Part shown: positions 5,980 through 6,151 of the stretch, piece by piece
How the letters are laid out: the number at the start of each line of letters is the position of its first letter
Position numbering within the stretch: position 1 is the stretch's first letter
Made by a program: the position numbers and the translations under genes
The notes under the pieces: generated by a model
What the model was told of the DNA's origin: nothing
What the model saw: the letters and a program-made list of their open reading frames with translations, nothing else
Databases searched by the model: none
Source: Alphaproteobacteria bacterium
GTDB lineage: Bacteria; Pseudomonadota; Alphaproteobacteria; Rhizobiales; Aestuariivirgaceae
NCBI GenBank assembly: GCA_024279045.1
Contig: JAJRRZ010000135.1
Coordinates: 1 to 6,151 of the forward strand
Direction of reading: 5' to 3'
Length of the DNA stretch: 6,151 nt

Positions 5980-6151
5980 TCAGAAATCCTTGCGCAGGCC
6001 AATGCCGAGATAGTTCGAGCCGGTGCGCTGCGGGCTGATGAGGCCATAGATGCCGGAGCGGTGATGCAGGCGGAAAACCATGTGCCAATCCGGCTGTGCA
6101 GTGGGTGTGAACTCCAATTCCGTCATGATGTAGAATTGCACATGCCGTGAA
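5980..6151 (-). CDS. Outer-membrane beta-barrel protein, C-terminal end only (possibly PagL/acyloxyacyl-hydrolase-like)
   Basis: Reading leftward from the right edge gives 56 residues and a TGA stop at 5982-5980; the start is outside the window. The segment has alternating hydrophobic strands (HVQFYIMTELEFTP, then WHMVFRLHHRSGIYGLI, then GSNYLGIGLRKDF). It ends in phenylalanine, the usual C-terminal signal for insertion by the BAM complex into the outer membrane. The RLHHRSG(I/V)(Y/F)GL and GSN(Y)xGxGLR pattern resembles alphaproteobacterial outer-membrane proteins, some of which are annotated as acyloxyacyl hydrolase or PagL-like lipid A deacylase. That more specific label is tentative, because the His/Ser pair visible here is not the classic PagL arrangement as I recall it. 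The codon use is normal for the window. It is transcribed toward glyS and is functionally unrelated to it as far as can be seen. Confidence 0.72.
   Translation of the reverse strand, partial: SRHVQFYIMTELEFTPTAQPDWHMVFRLHHRSGIYGLISPQRTGSNYLGIGLRKDF

Noticed and set aside
3842..6088. A 748-codon open frame on the minus strand across glyS
   Set aside because: It is the antisense shadow of glyS in GC-rich DNA. Its translation is rich in Gln, His, Arg and Ala with no recognisable domain, and it also overlaps the real outer-membrane gene end in a different frame.

Overview
This window is a compact, GC-rich bacterial chromosome segment, most likely from an alphaproteobacterium. The basis is the alphaproteobacterial style of the GlyQ sequence, a candidate promoter close to the Caulobacter-type consensus, the codon use, and a tRNA-modifying-type methyltransferase upstream of glyQ. 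The assignment is inferred by eye, not by a search. Coding density is high, and there are no tRNA or rRNA genes, insertion sequences, CRISPR arrays or phage genes.

Layout. (1) 22-627, plus strand: a DUF3501-family protein of unknown function, probably the distal gene of an operon that begins outside the window. (2) 725-1378, minus strand: an exported diheme cytochrome c of the c4 type, converging on the first gene. (3) A 79-bp divergent intergenic region (1379-1457) with two adjacent 8-bp palindromes and a weak candidate promoter. (4) 1458-3489, plus strand: a tightly coupled trio made of a TrmN6-like N6-adenine methyltransferase, a 77-residue single-pass membrane protein, and glyQ (glycyl-tRNA synthetase alpha). 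Both junctions are 4-base ATGA stop/start overlaps. (5) 3513-3758: a small protein with two CDGSH iron-sulfur motifs, inserted between glyQ and glyS. (6) 3848-5932: glyS (glycyl-tRNA synthetase beta), preceded by an 89-bp gap that holds a plausible promoter of its own. (7) 5980-6151, minus strand: the C-terminal end of an outer-membrane beta-barrel protein that runs off the right edge and converges on glyS. Its start codon lies outside the window, so it was found by reading the reverse strand from its stop codon.

How the genes work together. GlyQ and GlyS form the bacterial-type alpha2beta2 glycyl-tRNA synthetase, and the methyltransferase probably also acts on RNA, so 1458-5932 is largely a translation-related cluster. 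The CDGSH protein and the small membrane protein travel with it and have no evident role in tRNA charging. The cytochrome, the DUF3501 protein and the outer-membrane protein appear to be functionally separate neighbours. I see no clear new multi-gene system. The most unusual points are the Fe-S gene between the two synthetase subunit genes, the coupled small membrane protein, and the truncated barrel gene.
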